A stretch of DNA of 64,000 nucleotides from Diploptera punctata (Eukaryota > Arthropoda > Insecta > Blattodea > Blaberidae): positions 62,001-126,000 of the forward strand of contig JASPKZ010004560.1 of the NCBI GenBank assembly GCA_030220185.1, written 5' to 3'. The position numbers and the translations under genes were made by a program. Positions 9,655-21,177 of this stretch are shown piece after piece (the first letter of the stretch is position 1; each line of letters begins with the position of its first letter). The notes below the pieces were generated by a model that saw only the letters and a program-made list of their open reading frames with translations, had not been told where the DNA came from and ran no database searches.

Positions 9655-10140
9655 TAGGCTCTTAGTATTTCCTCGCATCACCCTAATAATAAGTATTATA
9701 TCAGCCTGATTAATGCCATTTGACTTTGGCTTTTGTTATTATAGTGATCGTTTTGAGAGTTGCTTTGAATCGTGCTCTACACTTAGCTAGGCAGGTCCGT
9801 AAAATATGAATATGGAAGCTCAGTTATCTCCTCTGTAGAGTTCGCGTTAAACAAGATAATGCTAATTATATCTGGGAAACGAAATGCACTTTGAAGTTAG
9901 TGGAACTTGTGACCTGGAACATAATGAATAATTTAAGTAGTAACAAACTTAGAGAACTAAAATAACTTCTAGTACCAACATGTAAAGTTAAAACATAATC
10001 CACGCTAAGATAGGAGAGATTTTAAAGTTAAATACCAAACCCTATGCGGATTCATAGCCCTAAATCATTATTTGATAAACGTACTGAAATATAGTGTATA
10101 AAGTAAAATATTAAAATAGATACCTGGCAGGTGCCTAATC
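9653..10140. other. No feature seen
   Basis: No ORFs or repeats recognised. Confidence 0.5.
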
Positions 10141-10205
10141 TTCAACTAGATTAAACAATTTAAGAAATGTAGGCCTTTCGGAAACCGGATTCCATCTTCA
10201 GCATA
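10141..10205 (-). ncRNA. Weak hammerhead-like motif, possible Penelope scrap
   Basis: In reverse: CTGAAGA at 10201-10195, a short stem GGAA/TTCC, then GAAA at 10179-10176 followed by GGCC. This is the order of hammerhead core boxes in Penelope-like elements, but no PLE coding sequence is next to it. Confidence 0.25.
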
Positions 10206-10234
10206 AGAATATGCGCTATTATCTGTTGTTGTCG

Positions 10235-10310
10235 TTTGGCGTGAGTCCGATGTCTGAAGATTTTCAAGCTCGTTAAAGATCCTTAAACCTGAATAAGACC
10301 TCTAAGCAAA
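10235..10310 (+). mobile_element. SINE-C internal fragment
   Basis: Matches the middle of the SINE-C unit at 42538-42950 (tctgaagattttcaNgctcg, aaagatccttaaNcctgaat). Both ends are lost. Confidence 0.6.
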
Positions 10311-10354
10311 TAAAATTGATAAATCTATTTCCGATAAAGATCATGTAGCTCACT

Positions 10355-10715
10355 GTTATGTAGTCTTCTCTATTCGCCTCTCTGTTCATCTCTCTTTGGA
10401 CCGAAAACTTTTCCTGAGAACTATATTCTCAAGTACTCGTAATATTTTCTCCTCCCTTTAAGTAACAGTCCACGTTCGCATCCATATAATATAACTGGGA
10501 GGACAGCAGTTTTACATATTTAGAGTTTAACGTTTTTTTAGAGAAGTTGGGACAAGAGTCCCCTGTATTGCATAATAGCATGCATTTCCAGAAATGAGGC
10601 TGTTTAATTTCTTTGTGCATCTCATTCCTATTTATGATTATTGTTCCTAGGTGTTTGAATTCAGCCACTTCTTCAAAATTTCCCTCATTTGTCATTAACT
10701 GTCCATTTTCATTAT
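10355..10715 (-). mobile_element. RTE-1 fragment
   Basis: Reverse reading gives MTNEGNFEEVAEFKHLGTII, a KHPHFWKCMLL-like decayed stretch, then YYMDANVDCYLKGGENI. This is the same thumb region as 37193-37870, with a deletion and frameshifts. Confidence 0.7.
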
Positions 10716-10724
10716 ATATGCATT

Positions 10725-10965
10725 TATAGAGTCATTAAGTACACATGAATACCAGAACAATTGGATGAATCATTTGCGACGCATTAGTTCAGATAGAGTT
10801 TCCAAAATCATGCTTCGTTATACGTAGTCCAACAGGGAAGAGATCTCTAGGCCGTCCAAGAAAGCGCTGGATACGAAATTCATTAGTGAGATTGTAACAG
10901 GGCTATAGACCTAAGACTGTAACAGGCCTATAGACCTAAGTCTTGTACGAATGAAGAAGATATGT
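10725..10965 (+). mobile_element. LINE-B 3' end fragment
   Basis: Reads YQNNWMNHLRRISSDRV, then GKRSLGRPRKRW after a frame change, then the 3' terminal 'ggcctatagacctaag', which is present twice. It is the counterpart of 44800-45135. Confidence 0.7.
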
Positions 10966-11490
10966 AGTTATAGAGAACACAGATTCATAAAATATTAGTT
11001 ATTAAAACATGAAGTGTATTCCTTAAGCCATAATTTTTAAAATGATATCAGTAAATGAGCCTATTATAATTTTGCAGTGAGTGGAAGGAGATTCGTAGAA
11101 AGAGCATTAGTATTTGAATAATAGTCCTTTGAAAGTAGAGATTTTATAATTTAGCTAATGGAACCGAACCAATATAGAGACAGAAAATCCAGACGTTCTT
11201 CATTGTGAAATAAACGTTAATAAAAATAAAACTACGTATAAGCCTATCCGTACGTTAATCACAATTGACAGACGAACAAGTAATCCGACAGGTACAATTA
11301 CGTCAATAACAAATAACACTAGCAATTGAAATAGAATTGTTTTAATCGGAAGACTGCAGATGTCACTGCGATTCTGAAATAAAATAATTTAAGTGGTATA
11401 TTCAATTTAATTGGTCTCTTTCTCTTTTTCATCTGTTTCTCTCTCTCCCCTGCACATATACACTTCAATATCTTTGACTTTCTTTCATCT
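10966..11490. other. No feature seen
   Basis: AT-rich; no recognised coding or repeats. Confidence 0.5.
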
Positions 11491-11492
11491 CT

Positions 11493-11493
<1 letters not shown>

Positions 11494-11546
<53 letters not shown>

Positions 11547-11565
11547 GTAATAATAATAATATTTT
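11494..11565. repeat. (TAA)n microsatellite
   Basis: About 70 bp of near-perfect trinucleotide repeat. Confidence 0.95.
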
Positions 11566-11574
11566 TTAATTAGG

Positions 11575-11825
11575 AATATTCCACAATACAGTGTTCCTCC
11601 TACAACCCAAAGTGATTTGTCGCTAGAGGTTCCTGTCTAGAGCTTCTTCTTCCCTCAGATCTCTAGCTTCCATACTTCTCCTCACTCCATCCATCCAACG
11701 TTCTCTAGGTCTGCCTCTTCCACTTCTTCCATTAGCTTTCCAATTAAGGATCTTCTTTAGTATTCTCTCTTCTTCCATTCTTATGAGGTGTCCGTACCAT
11801 TTCAAACGGTTTTCTTCTATTTTTT
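11575..11825 (-). mobile_element. LINE-C C-terminal fragment
   Basis: An open stretch of 60 codons: MKWYGHLIRMEEERILKKIL, then GRGRPRERWMDGVRRSMEAR, then LREEEALDRN. The GRPRERW box is typical of LINE protein C-termini. The element abuts (TAA)n at its 3' side. Confidence 0.75.
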
Positions 11826-11892
11826 CTAATATGTTTTAATAACAATAATATTAATATTATTAATAATATTAATAATAATAGTAATAAAAATA

Positions 11893-12475
11893 ATATAGTA
11901 TATTACGATGCGAGGTTGGGAAGTGGTCTTTACAGAATCGAGGAAAATGTTTAAAAACCGAGCGATAGCCAGAATTTTAATTTCCGAGATTCTGTAAAAC
12001 ACTTCACAAACGTGGGTTGTAAATAAATGTAAAATAATAACATCTTTGTTGGAAATATTTGCGTTCATTATAAACAATTGACTAACGTTAACAGTGTGGG
12101 CAATGTTTATTAGTTGAAACTATAGGAGACCGTGAGAGCAATATTAGTGATAAAATGGCAGCATGTACGTATTTATTGTTTTATATTGTTTCAAGTAGAG
12201 TTCACATCATTTAAAATGCAGTGATTTGTTTCGTATAACGTATATTAACACTATATTTTGGATATTTTTTGTATATACATTGTATGTAGTATACATAGAG
12301 GGCAGTGGTTTTACGTCCCACGCGCGTTTTATAATATGTAATATTACAGTATAGTTATTTTATTACAATATAGTTATTTAGGTTGGCAACCACGAAATGT
12401 AGGAAGTTGAACTTTAAATTATGGTCGCCATTGCTGTAAGTACGACAAAACGCACTATTCGCGCAAAAAGATTGT
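11893..12475 (+). repeat. Dispersed repeat R2, copy 1
   Basis: Shares about 580 bp in the same order with 56655-57385, including 'gcgaggttgggaagtgg', 'acatctttgttggaaatatt', 'agtatacataNagggcagtgg' and 'attgctgtaaNtacgac'. No TIRs or coding seen; class unknown. Confidence 0.7.
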
Positions 12476-12489
12476 TTATATAAAGATTT

Positions 12490-12849
12490 TTAATGTTTAC
12501 ACATATTTCTGTGCCTAAAATTTTGTTTTTCTTCTCCCTTCGTCTCTCTCCATACACTCCATATCCTCCAGTAATCTTGTTCTCATTCCAGTTCTTATTT
12601 CTTGCATTCACGAGTTTCGAGGTCTTCCTTTCCGTCTTCCAGGTGGACACCATTCCAATGTTTTCCTGGCTAACCTTTCTTCTTGCATTTGTCGTACATG
12701 TCCATACCAATTCATTTGCTTATATCTTATATAATCTACTATTGGATATCTAATATTCATGTTTTCTCGTATGACAGTATTTCTTATTTTTTCTAATTTT
12801 GAACTCTTGCTGCTCTCCTCAAGAAATTCATTTTCATCGACATAATAAC

Positions 12850-12850
<1 letters not shown>
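12490..12850 (-). mobile_element. LINE-C fragment
   Basis: Reads LEKIRNTVIRENMNIRYPIV, then MNWYGHVRQMQEERLARKTL, then PPGRRKGRPRNS, followed in another frame by MQEIRTGMRTR-like residues. Related to 13325-13520 and 46341-46560. Confidence 0.7.
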
Positions 12851-13305
<455 letters not shown>

Positions 13306-13324
13306 TTTATTTATTTATTTATAT

Positions 13325-13519
13325 ACAAATTTTCAAAGTTTACACACCTTTCTATGCCTACATTTTTATCCTCCTTCTCCACTCGTACCTATCCATCTAC
13401 CCTATGTCCTACAGTCCTCTTGTTCTCATTCCAGTTCTTATTTCTTGCATCCATGTGTTTCGAGGTCTTCCTTTCTTTCTTCTTCTAGATGGACACATTT
13501 CCAATGATTTTCTGGGTAA

Positions 13520-13520
<1 letters not shown>
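13325..13520 (-). mobile_element. LINE-C fragment
   Basis: Reverse reading CPSRRRKKGRPRNTWMQEIR then TGMRTRGL matches the LINE-C C-terminus at 12490-12850. Confidence 0.7.
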
Positions 13521-13557
<37 letters not shown>

Positions 13558-13615
13558 ATAATAATAATAATGGTAATAATAATGATAATAATAGTAATAA
13601 TAATAATAATAATTC
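13521..13615. repeat. (ACT)n/(AAT)n compound microsatellite
   Basis: About 33 bp of ACT repeats run into imperfect AAT repeats. Confidence 0.9.
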
Positions 13616-13865
13616 CATTGTCACAGTTTTATCTCTCACCTTATAGGTACTTTTACGTGCCATATGCGACCAGAGTCTTACAGTGGCACGAAATGTCGGG
13701 AGAGGGATTTAATTATGGATTACACACATACGTTTTTGACCACACAAGGACATGGAGGGCCTTTTGTTTCTTTAATTTCTTCTGAATACGCAAATTATAA
13801 TATATTAAAAGAAGCATTAATATTGCAATGTAGAATTCATGTGCATATGACTTTTTATACACTAA

Positions 13866-13866
<1 letters not shown>

Positions 13867-13917
<51 letters not shown>
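13867..13917. repeat. (TAA)n microsatellite
   Basis: Pure tract at the 5' side of the LINE fragment that follows. Confidence 0.9.
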
Positions 13918-13921
13918 TATG

Positions 13922-14195
13922 TTATGAATGTTAAACATAATATTATAGAAGTAAAAGAATCAAGATTGAAATGGCATGGACATCTTAAGAAGATGGAGAA
14001 TAGTAGATTACCAAGAATGATGCTGGATTGGAATGCTGAAGGCAGGAGGAGGAGGAGAGTGAAACCCAGGGAACAGTGGATAAATGTAGTGAAAAGAAAC
14101 ATGATCATCAGAGACCTTGAAGAAGAAGTTGTTGAGGATAGAAATCTGTGGCGGAGCAAAATACATTTGGACTGTAGGATAACTACCGTAATGTA
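13922..14195 (+). mobile_element. LINE-C C-terminal fragment
   Basis: An open stretch of 90 codons: EVKESRLKWHGHLKKMENSR, LPRMMLDWNAEGRRRRR, VKPREQWINVVKRNMIIRDL and EEEVVEDRNLWRSKI. Clearly the LINE C-terminal domain, still open. Confidence 0.75.
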
Positions 14196-14296
14196 GAGAA
14201 AATCCTTAATAAAAATTGTATAATATATTAAACGGCAAATACCAATAATAATTAGAAACATATACTTTACATGTGAAGGTAATGTTCAAATAAAAG

Positions 14297-14400
14297 CTAA
14301 AGCAAGTATAAATTTAGATTTTTTAAAATTATTCCAACGTCCTGCAGCCACTGATTTCTTTTGTGTAGAGAATTTGAGGAGTGCGGCACAGAAAGTGGAC
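14297..14400 (-). mobile_element. Jockey/CR1-like LINE C-terminal scrap
   Basis: Reverse frames give NSLHKR then a frameshifted EISGCRTLE-like tail. This matches the end NSLLQEIRGCRTLASFKRNL of the copy at 41692-42338. Confidence 0.5.
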
Positions 14401-15660
14401 ATCCGAATTTCGAGATAATTTTGGTTTTAAAATGAACCTTAGGAACGTCGAAGATGAAAACATGAAAAAAAAAATTACGGGCCATCCAGAAACAAAGCTG
14501 GAAAATAATAATTTATAATTAATTAAATAAAAATAAAACGTAGTTTTATTTGATTTTCATATTTATTATATAATTCAGTGACAGCTGTTTCGTTACACTG
14601 TACCTTCTTCAGACATGTTAACTAATTATGAATTGTGTTCCAACTGATCTAAGCAACAATACAACAATATTTATTTAAATTTTTAAATTTAACAAAGGGG
14701 ATTTATTTAAATCAAGTTGAGAATTTAACAGTTTGTTACTACTTTTCAATTTATTTATTTCTACAGCCTCCAAAAGATCTAACTTCTTACCCTTATCACA
14801 AACATGTAAAATTTCAAAATTTGTAAAGCACCATTTTCTATCTTACCTGAAAGAAGTGGTCGTGACCTTAGATTCGATATTCAGTTGTTAGTCCAGGGTG
14901 AAAACATGTTATCTTCAATAGAGATGCGAAAATAGAAAAAAATATTTTATTGTAATAAAAGTGCACTGCTGTATTTTAAAATTATATATTTCCAAAATTA
15001 CATAGCAAAGAGTTTGAAATTTAATAAAAATCACATCCTCACATAGAGTTTATTAAGAAAAAATGGATTACCTGACTCGATTGTCGATAATAATCGATAC
15101 GTCATTGTACGTATTTGTCGAAAATGAACAACGACAAATTAGCCCTTACAAATTATTCAATAAATAAATGCCACTTATTTGTAACATAATCTTCGAAATT
15201 TGTAATATATTTTATTAGAATACATGTATAATAGCCTAGAAACTAACCTAACCTATTTCAATTACTCTAACCTGTGAAAGTAATAAATAGAATGACATTT
15301 AAACAATATTAAATTACAGGTATGTAAATAAATTATACTATATGTGTAAGAAACTAAAAGCTAACCTAACCTAATTCAATAACTCTAACCTAGTTTCTTT
15401 AGTGATGGTCTGGAAATTTTCTTCGTGTTTTCATCTTTGTTGATCCTAAGCTTCATTTTAATACCAAATTTATATTGAAATGAGGATGTCTCGTATGGTA
15501 AAGTAGTGAAATGTGTATTTTGTAGTGCTTATAAAATGTTATTTTACTTGCTTTGTTTCTGGATGCTCCGCTTTTTTTTTTCATCTTTAGTGGTCATAAG
15601 CTTAATTTTAAAACCGAAATTACATCGAAATTCGGATGTCCACATTTTGCGCCATAACCG
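14390..15660. repeat. Inverted diverged repeats around 14.4 and 15.4-15.65 kb
   Basis: The stretch at 14390-14505 (gacatccgaatttcgagata, tttggttttaaaatgaacctt, atccagaaacaaag) returns in reverse at 15550-15655 and, more diverged, at 15400-15520. The 15 kb copies are direct repeats of each other. Class unknown. Confidence 0.45.
14575..14860 (-). mobile_element. Penelope-like element 3' remnant with hammerhead-like motif
   Basis: Reverse reading NFEILHVCDKGKKLDLLEAV, EINKLKSSNKLLNSQLDLN is the C-terminal tail downstream of the GIY-YIG domain in Penelope-like elements (ILH...KG..L..LE..EI...LLN.Q). About 110 nt further on, CTGAAGA (14612-14606) and GAAAC (14591-14587) flank a short stem, then CAGCTGTC. 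This is the order of hammerhead core boxes found in PLE terminal repeats. The 5' part is gone. Confidence 0.65.
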
Positions 15661-16309
15661 AATTACAGTTGCCGGGAGTTGATAGATGATATGGAGTAAA
15701 CAGATCCCTATTAATACGGTATATTAAGGGTGGCGATGGGTGAAATTTCCATTTTCTACATTGTTTTGAGCTAGAGACTTGATGTTTTGTGCAAACATTC
15801 AGTGCATGATACATAATGATGTGTTTAAGTTTCATTCTTGTGAGACATTTATTTTATGAGTTATTAAATATTATATTTTAAAAAATTGCATAGACCTATA
15901 TTATAATTAAATGGGTTCCACAATGTTTTAGTAAAATATTTAGAAAAACATAATGCATTAGAATTCTTATAATGTGAATACAAAGAAAAAAATGTACCTC
16001 ATGCCTGAAATTACAAAAAAAAAAAATAATTGCATGCATTTTATTTTTTATTTCATAAAATACTACTTTAATCATGAAACCTATGCACTACTTTGTTACT
16101 CATTGGTTTTAGGACATGCAGTAAAGATGTAAACCATCTAGGGCAAAATCTGTGAATTCCATTCAATTTTGAATGTACAAAAATGCAGTGAAAATAAAAG
16201 TGTGGAAAAACAAGTTTAAAGATTTGCATGCAGGTTAAATACAATACGTAACATACAGGCCTAATCAGCACTTTGGGACACTTAGAAGTGTCACAGGCCT
16301 CTGAAACTT
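14861..16309. other. No gene seen
   Basis: AT-rich. Apart from the inverted repeats listed separately, only short ctaacctaacc runs at 15245 and 15365 stand out, too short to call telomere-like. Confidence 0.5.
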
Positions 16310-16565
16310 TGCCAACATTTACATTAGAGTACAGGCTATTTTTAGTACAAAAAACAAAAAAAAAGACAATTTTGAACTTAAATGGTCAATTTTCCACCCA
16401 TCTCCCCCCTTAACCAAGATATTTTGATGTGATCGTGTGTTTAAATTATGGTTAGAGGATAGATACTGTAAGCGAGATACTAAATAATTTGGAGTGGAAT
16501 TATATAGAATCTTAAATAAGAGACCTAGAAGTGTAATTTTCTCCCCTCTTGGAGATACACTCATG
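16310..16565 (-). mobile_element. Jockey/CR1-like LINE C-terminal fragment
   Basis: Reverse frame reads LLFKILYNSTPNYLVSRLQY then LSSNHNLNTRSHQNILV. This is the same family as LLFKILHTSIAKYLSSHFQY at 41692-42338. The NTRS box is typical of these C-termini. Confidence 0.65.
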
Positions 16566-17119
16566 AAAATTCCTGGATAACTTATGTTAATTTAAAAATA
16601 AACAAAACACCTCTTCAAAGTATGTAGCACTATACTGTGTGTATGTTTATTGGCATCCTATATGACTGTGATAAATCCACGAGACACAAGGCACACCCTT
16701 AATGACATTAAAATGAAATGGAACTGAAATTCAAATGACTAAAGAAGAATTGAAAATTAAATTGAATTGAATATAGGAAAAGAGGAGTGAAAAAGACAAG
16801 GCAATGAAGCCAGTCAAAGAAATGACGAATGGGGTGGATTGAAAAGAATGACAAATGCTAGTAATATAATTAAGTTTCAACTGAAGAGAAGGATAAAATT
16901 CTGTTATAAACTTGAACCCAAAGCATCAGAAAAATTTCTTGGAGGCAAAGCTTTAAATCATAAACTCTTCTCACATTTTTATTTTATTTCTTCTTAAAAA
17001 AAACTTCCAAATAAACAAACTGAAGAAAATATCTACAGACACTTTATCATTTCTTCTAAACACTTTTCTCCTATCACTAAAATAGTTTCTCTCTCTTCAT
17101 ATTTCACAAGTGTAACTTT
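16566..17119. other. No feature seen
   Basis: No ORF or recognised repeat. Confidence 0.5.
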
Positions 17120-17216
17120 AATGCGGTTTCTATGCCACCGTACCACCAACATAAATTCAAATAAAAAACGGAAAAACACACAATTTGTTCTTGGAGTATG
17201 TTAATAATTAACCGAG

Positions 17217-17266
<50 letters not shown>

Positions 17267-17390
17267 ATTTTCTTCCAAAAACATGTGTGAAATTCCTTAA
17301 AATGAAGTGAGAAGTTGAGCTCAAACTAACCTAAAATCACCATATTTACAATGTAAAATATGTATTGAATCTACCAATATTACTACCTGC
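17120..17390 (+). repeat. Dispersed repeat R3, copy 1, with (TA)n
   Basis: Shares 'tctatgccacc', 'cacacaatttNtt' and 'aatgaagtgagaagttgagc' in order with 21935-22130, 27855-28060 (reverse) and 48905-48985. A (TA)n tract sits inside at 17220-17262. Confidence 0.6.
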
Positions 17391-17395
17391 TTATA

Positions 17396-18589
17396 GAGGG
17401 TGATTCAAAAATCTCTTGACATTTTCGTCAAATCAATGTTTTATGTCAAACTTTTTATTACATATGGAAAGTAATGACTACTGGATGATAAATTCAGTAC
17501 ATTTCAATGTAGTGGCCCTCTAAGTCATGGCACAGACTCCATCTTTCTTGTGTACAGTGAAACACTTTTGCCAGCATAGCTGGTGTGATTGCAGTTACTG
17601 CTGCAGCTATTCAGTTTCTCAATTGCTGTAAGGTGTTGATCTTCACTTTATACACTTTGGACTTAACGAAACACCAAACAAAGAAGTAAGATCTAGAGAG
17701 CAGGCCGCCCAAATTCTCGGTGAACCACGATCGATCCACCTTCCAGGGAAAACTTCGTTGAGGTGGTTACGAACAATGATGGAAAAATGTGGTGGTGCAC
17801 CATCTTACTGGAAAACCACAGTGTCTTGTACATCCTGTGCCAGCTGCGGTTCCAGGTATCGTTCTAACATGTCAAGATAGTTACTTAAGTTACTGTCGTT
17901 TCCGCAAACGTGAACGGCCCGTAAATTTTTGTTTTTGTTTTTGTTATTCCGAGCCACACATTTAGTTTTGATGTGACTCTGAAACTCTTGTATGACATTT
18001 GGCTATTCGCCTGCCCAAATCCTCAATTATGCCTATTGACATGTCCACATGTGTGGAAGTTTGCCTCATCACTGAACAACTCATGTTGCGTGAGGTCTTA
18101 ATTTTCAATGACATTTAACAGGTCATCACACGTAGCTTGTCGAGCTACATAGTTTGTGCATTATCTGGATGTGATAAGGACGTTTGTTCAGTTTGAAGCG
18201 CAAGGTACGCCATACAGTGCTTAGGGACATATCCAACTCTCTGCTGAGTCTTCTGGCTGACGCACCGGGACTTCATGAGATGGTATCCAATAAGGTTTGC
18301 ACGTTTTCTGGTGTTGTAGCCGGCCTCCCTCTACGTTCCTCATTAGCAACAGATACCGTCCGTTTCATGTTCAGTACCAGATCTCTAATACGTAGCTTGC
18401 CTGCTATGACCTGGTTTTCTGAACTGTGTAGTGAATTGCTCTTGGACCTGCCTGTACGTCAATCCTCGTATACGAGCGAAAACGACAGCTAATATTTCTT
18501 CTATTGTTAGCATAGTTTCCAATTACATATAACAAAAATACATAAATTAACGATATGAGGAAAACGTCAAGAGACTTTGAATCACTCTG
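17396..18589 (-). mobile_element. Tc1/mariner-superfamily transposon, decayed
   Basis: 1194 bp with inverted ends (GAGGGTGATTCAAA...CTCTTGACATTTTC against CAGAGTGATTCAAAGTCTCTTGACGTTTTC) between TA duplications at 17394-17395 and 18590-18591. The minus strand encodes a broken transposase. Its best stretch is DGAPPHFSIIVRNHLNEVFP then GRWIDRGSPRIWAACSLDLT, matching the second catalytic Asp region (DGAPPH) and the R-SPDLTP-like box. A stop replaces the residue before DGAPPH, and frameshifts are present, so it is dead. Confidence 0.8.
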
Positions 18590-18671
18590 TATGTACTGGA
18601 CCTATATAAAATATTCTGTATTTCTGTTTCTATAGCCTTTAGCTCTGCGTCAAAATTTGATGCTCATGTTT

Positions 18672-18993
18672 ATAATAATATTATAATAATATTGTGAAAA
18701 GAAAAATTGTCTGAACCAGGACTCGAACCGTGGACCTATATTTCTCCGTACAGCCTACTACACCATTCTAGACCTGACGCAAACATTAACAATTCGTTTC
18801 ACATATACAACTATATACACCTACCTGACAGCGGACGAAACGAAAATTGTAGATTTGTATATGTGGAAGGAATTGTTAATGTTTGTGCCAGGTCTAGAAT
18901 GGTGTAGTGGTCTGTACACTAGTACGGAGAACTAGATGTCCACGGTTCGATTCCTGATTCAGACATTAATTTTTCCTTTCACAATATTATATA
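18672..18993. mobile_element. tRNA-like palindrome 2
   Basis: Arms at 18672-18809 and 18854-18993 are inverted around a ~44-bp spacer. Each arm carries a tRNA-like sequence (A box GGTGTAGTGG at 18901-18910; B box GGTTCGATTCC at 18944-18954 on +; the mate ggactcgaacc on -). Both are followed outward by a cattaatttttc tail. Same head-to-head geometry as palindrome 1, and the same sequence family as palindrome 3. Confidence 0.7.
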
Positions 18994-19239
18994 ATATTAT
19001 AATATGATCCATTATTGGAACTGTGTTAAAATAACAATATTTGAAAGTGTTAAATGTTTATAATAGTTTTAGCGAATCCCGAAGGAATGAAACTATTGAG
19101 GCTGTTCTCCTTAAAACATTTATTAAACATTTTAGCAGATCTTCGCCATTTCTATTTAGCAGATACCGAAAATGACCATAATAGACCTGCAATTTTTATT
19201 TTATCAGAACCAAACATGGCACATGGCAATCAATTAAAA

Positions 19240-19480
19240 TGTTAGGTCAAGTTCGTTAATCAGCAAAATCGACCATTACATGTGGATCACCTGAAACGAA
19301 AATTTAAAAATCGCTCTAGCTGCCGCAATTTTCAGTATTTTACAATGAAACTCAATATATGCTATTCAAATATAACGAGGAAGATAATCTCCAAACATCA
19401 GCAAAATATGACCATTACAAATGGGATAATTACTTGAAACCTGAAATTAAAAAATCACTCTAGCAACCGCTATGTTTGCT
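19240..19480 (+). repeat. Dispersed repeat R4, two tandem units
   Basis: Two diverged units each read '...aaaatNgaccattaca...tNaaaaaatcNctctagcNNccgc'. Related to 215-350 and, in reverse, 1605-1650. Confidence 0.45.
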
Positions 19481-19599
19481 TTTTCGTAATGTAAATGATA
19501 ACCTTTAAATGTTCTGTGTATCCTATGAGGTACATTGGTTTAATTTGTATAATATATCGGCTATAAATAAAGCAAAAAAGAAAAATTAATAAAATATTA

Positions 19600-20035
19600 C
19601 TAAAATTTGTGATCTTTCTAAGGCTTTTTGACTCCATTTCACTTCTAGTTTTCTGAGATTATCCTGAACATCATCCATCCATCTTTATCTCTTTCCTTCT
19701 GGTTTTGTTTCCAAAATCTTTCTAACTGTCCTAATATCTGACATCGTCATTACATGCCCCAGCCATTCCAATCTGCGATCTTTAACAACTGTTACAATAT
19801 TTGATGAATTATATTTATTTTTTTAACTTATTTATTCTAATTCTCCATCTTCCATTCTCTCATATAGGTACATATATTTTATGTGATATCTTTCTTTCAC
19901 ATGTCTTTAACACATTTTCCATTTTAGCTGTCAGAATCCAAGATTCAGATCCATACAAAATTATTTGTCTTATTACTGTTTTAGGAAGACTTACTTTAGG
20001 TGGTTCAGATGTACATATGTTATTTAATATGTGTT
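19600..20035 (-). mobile_element. LINE C-terminal fragment
   Basis: Reverse frames give DRRLEWLGHVMTMSDIRTVR, KILETKPEGKR and RWMDDVQDNLRKLEVKW. This is the RTE-like LINE C-terminal domain, with frame breaks. Confidence 0.65.
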
Positions 20036-20604
20036 TGGCTGCATAATAACATGTATTGTTTAATATAATTATTTGAACATAATATGATGGTTAGATACTG
20101 AAAACACATAAAATAGAACTAATTAACTAAGTTATGTGTACCATTGAATCCGCAGGTTCATGACAGCGTGGACATAAGCTCTGCACACATCCCTATCCTC
20201 AGCTAATGCCTTCCAATCATCGCCTGTATAAATCTACTTGCTCAAATCATTGTTAATGTTATTCTCCTACCTCATTTTTTGACTACCAACTAGTTATCCT
20301 ACAAGAAGCTTCCATGATCCTCTTTCATTTCCTATTCATGCCACATGTCCTGCCCATCACAGTCTCCGAGACTTAACTGTACTTATTATATCTGGTTTCC
20401 TATAAAGATCGTAGCTATTGTTGGCAGTCTTCTCCATTTGCCTATCTGTTCATCCATCTTTCGTCAAAAAAAGTTCCTAACTTTATTCCCAAATATTCGT
20501 AATCTTTCCTCCTCCGTGTTTGACTGCATAATAACATTTATTGTTTAATATAATTATTTGAACATAATATGGTGGTTAGATATTGAAAACACATAAAACA
20601 AAAC
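20036..20604. repeat. 82-bp direct repeats flanking an RTE-1 scrap
   Basis: 20036-20117 and 20522-20604 (gactgcataataacatNtat, ttgaacataatatgNtggtt, gaaaacacataaaa) are nearly the same and bracket the RTE-1 fragment. They are far too long for a target-site duplication. Confidence 0.75.
20140..20521 (-). mobile_element. RTE-1 3' fragment
   Basis: Starts at the family 3' end (caNgttcatgacagcgtgg in reverse) and runs through the GRP-RW and KPDIIS-like regions with stops. Confidence 0.65.
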
Positions 20605-20869
20605 ACTTGTTATCTTACTATAAGAATGTGTAAGTTGCATCTCACTAGTACCTGTTTTTTTAGTTTTTTTTATAAAATCACATCAATTGTCTTTCGATTG
20701 CGTAAAGGAGAATAATCATTATTTATGATTTCCGATTATAGTCTGGGAATTTTCTGATTGGTGAAACACCTACTTTAATGAACAAATGTACCTTAATGAC
20801 GTCAATTAAAGTGCAGCTACCAGTTCTTGGCCAAACATAGACACTTTTCAAATCTACCTTTATAAGAGA

Positions 20870-21099
20870 CCCTTAGAAGCCAAGGATTACAAGTGACTAT
20901 TTCATTCATGCCCCAAATGGGAGTCAATGACCAATCATATTTCAATGATTTTTTATTTATAACCAATCACAGTCGTGTTTCGCCTCCAATTTATTAACTA
21001 CAGTTTATCATATTAAAGAAAGCTCCTCCTTTTTAATATTCTGAATAGGTTATAGCATTATTTTGCAGTGACTGACTCTCTAAGAAATAGGACTACCAG

Positions 21100-21177
<78 letters not shown>

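Noticed and set aside
15240..15400. ctaacctaacc runs resembling the insect telomere repeat TTAGG
   Set aside because: Only two units each, separated and imperfect; expected by chance in AT-rich DNA.
18184..18492. 102-codon plus-strand ORF
   Set aside because: Lies antisense to the transposase of the 17396-18589 element, whose coding strand is minus.
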